In this document: one piece after another, positions 5,150 through 5,726 of the stretch
How the letters are laid out: each line of letters opens with the position of its first letter
Position numbering within the stretch: position 1 is the first letter of the stretch
NCBI GenBank assembly: GCA_002898975.1
Contig: BEID01000113.1
Span: forward strand, 1 to 5,726
DNA length: 5,726 nucleotides
Source of the DNA: a bacterium HR27
GTDB lineage: Bacteria > Chloroflexota > Chloroflexia > Thermomicrobiales > Thermomicrobiaceae
Direction of reading: 5' to 3'
The notes under the pieces: generated by a model
Database searches by the model: none
Seen by the model: the letters and a program-made list of their open reading frames with translations, nothing else
What the model was told of the DNA's origin: nothing
Translations under genes and position numbers: made by a program

Positions 5150-5726
5150 GGCGTTTCGGTTCTCCCGCGTGTCGAGGCGAGGAGTCGCTCGGGAAGATTC
5201 CGATTGAAGCTGCCGCTCCGATAGCCCTCGAGGTCGAGGGTCACGAACTCGTAGCCGACTGAGCGCAGTCGTGCGACGATCTCGTCGCGCAGCTCAAGCG
5301 CCCGGGGGAAGTCACTGAGCTGGAGTTCGAGTCGGGCCAATGTGTCGTGATGCCGGACGCGAAACCCACGGAAACCGAGTTCGCGCAGGGCGCGTTCTGC
5401 CGCTGCCACCTGCTTGAGCTTCTCGACCGTGATCGGCGTCCCGTACGGAAACCGTGACGAGAGACACGCGTATGCGGGCTTGTCCCAGGTGCGGAGACCG
5501 AAGAGTCGGCTCAGCTCGCGGATCTCCTGTTTGGTCAGTCCGACCTCCGCCAGTGGATGGACGACGCCGAGGTCGCGGGCAGCACGGAGCCCGGGCCGGA
5601 AGTCGTGTAGATCGTCGGCGTTCGTGCCATCGGCGACGGCGGCGAAACCCTCCGCGACAGCCAGTGCCCGCAACTTGCCGTACAGTTCGTTCTTACAAAA
5701 ATAGCAGCGCTGATGAGAGTTCATCG
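5146..5726 (-). CDS. larE: LarE-type ATP-dependent sulfur transferase (PP-loop family), N-terminal part outside window
   Basis: At least 192 C-terminal residues are visible; the frame is still open at the window edge, so the ATG at 5724 is probably internal and the N-terminal PP-loop (SGGxDS) lies outside. LarE supplies sulfur to pyridinium dicarboxylate mononucleotide to build the nickel-pincer nucleotide cofactor of lactate racemase and related enzymes. Counting from that ATG, diagnostic segments are 'RCYFCKNELY' (6-15), 'VADGTNADDLHDFRPG' (30-45), 'GLTKQEIRELSR' (62-73), 'TWDKPAYACLSSRFPYGTPIT' in part (79-99), 'RVRHHDTLARLEL' (122-134) and 'LDLEGYRSGSFN' (163-174). Cys7, Cys10 and Cys87 give a CxxC plus one Cys, the pattern I recall for iron-sulfur, catalytic LarE proteins as opposed to the single-cysteine sacrificial L. 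plantarum enzyme. No larB or larC is in view. The stop overlaps the yggU start by four bases. Confidence 0.88.
   Translation of the reverse strand, partial: MNSHQRCYFCKNELYGKLRALAVAEGFAAVADGTNADDLHDFRPGLRAARDLGVVHPLAEVGLTKQEIRELSRLFGLRTWDKPAYACLSSRFPYGTPITVEKLKQVAAAERALRELGFRGFRVRHHDTLARLELQLSDFPRALELRDEIVARLRSVGYEFVTLDLEGYRSGSFNRNLPERLLASTRGRTETP

Noticed and set aside
1..5726. CRISPR arrays, tRNA/rRNA genes, insertion sequences, toxin-antitoxin or phage genes
   Set aside because: On reading both strands I found no regular short repeats, tRNA-like cloverleaf segments, transposase motifs or terminal inverted repeats; nearly all bases belong to the six described genes.

Overview
The window is high-GC, densely coded bacterial DNA with six genes, no RNA genes and no mobile elements. 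The best guess for the source is a thermophilic member of the Chloroflexota, in or near the Thermomicrobia. This is inferred from base composition and from protein style: an FHA protein with a FhaA-type N-terminal domain next to a membrane FHA protein, a secreted 'YFPET...QYFERA.FEYHPE' double module ahead of a glycosidase, and a three-cysteine LarE. I ran no database search.

The left part is on the plus strand. It opens inside a molybdopterin-binding-domain protein whose 5' end lies outside the window. After a 46-base gap carrying a strong TATACT box come two closely spaced FHA-domain genes (FhaA-like, then a membrane-anchored FhaB-like protein, 9 bases apart). Both keep the Gly-Arg, Ser-x-x-His and Asn-Gly residues that recognise phosphothreonine. 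No Ser/Thr kinase or phosphatase is present in the window.

The middle part, after a 156-base spacer with a likely extended -10 promoter and a small hairpin, is a two-gene plus-strand unit. The first gene encodes a secreted clan GH-A glycoside hydrolase with a signal peptide, two copies of a surface module, and a TIM barrel with both catalytic glutamates. The second encodes a family 2 glycosyltransferase of the polyprenyl-phosphate-sugar synthase type. They overlap by four bases (ATGA), so a sugar-building and a sugar-cutting enzyme are translationally linked. A role in making and trimming a surface polysaccharide or glycan is the natural inference.

The right part is on the minus strand: larE (truncated at the window edge) followed by a yggU/DUF167 gene, again with an ATGA overlap. 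The yggU stop overlaps the glycosyltransferase stop by four bases in convergent orientation, leaving no room for a terminator between the two units.

Nothing here is a clearly new defence or mobile system. The points most worth a second look are the hydrolase-transferase pair with its duplicated module, the FHA pair without a kinase, and the LarE-YggU coupling.
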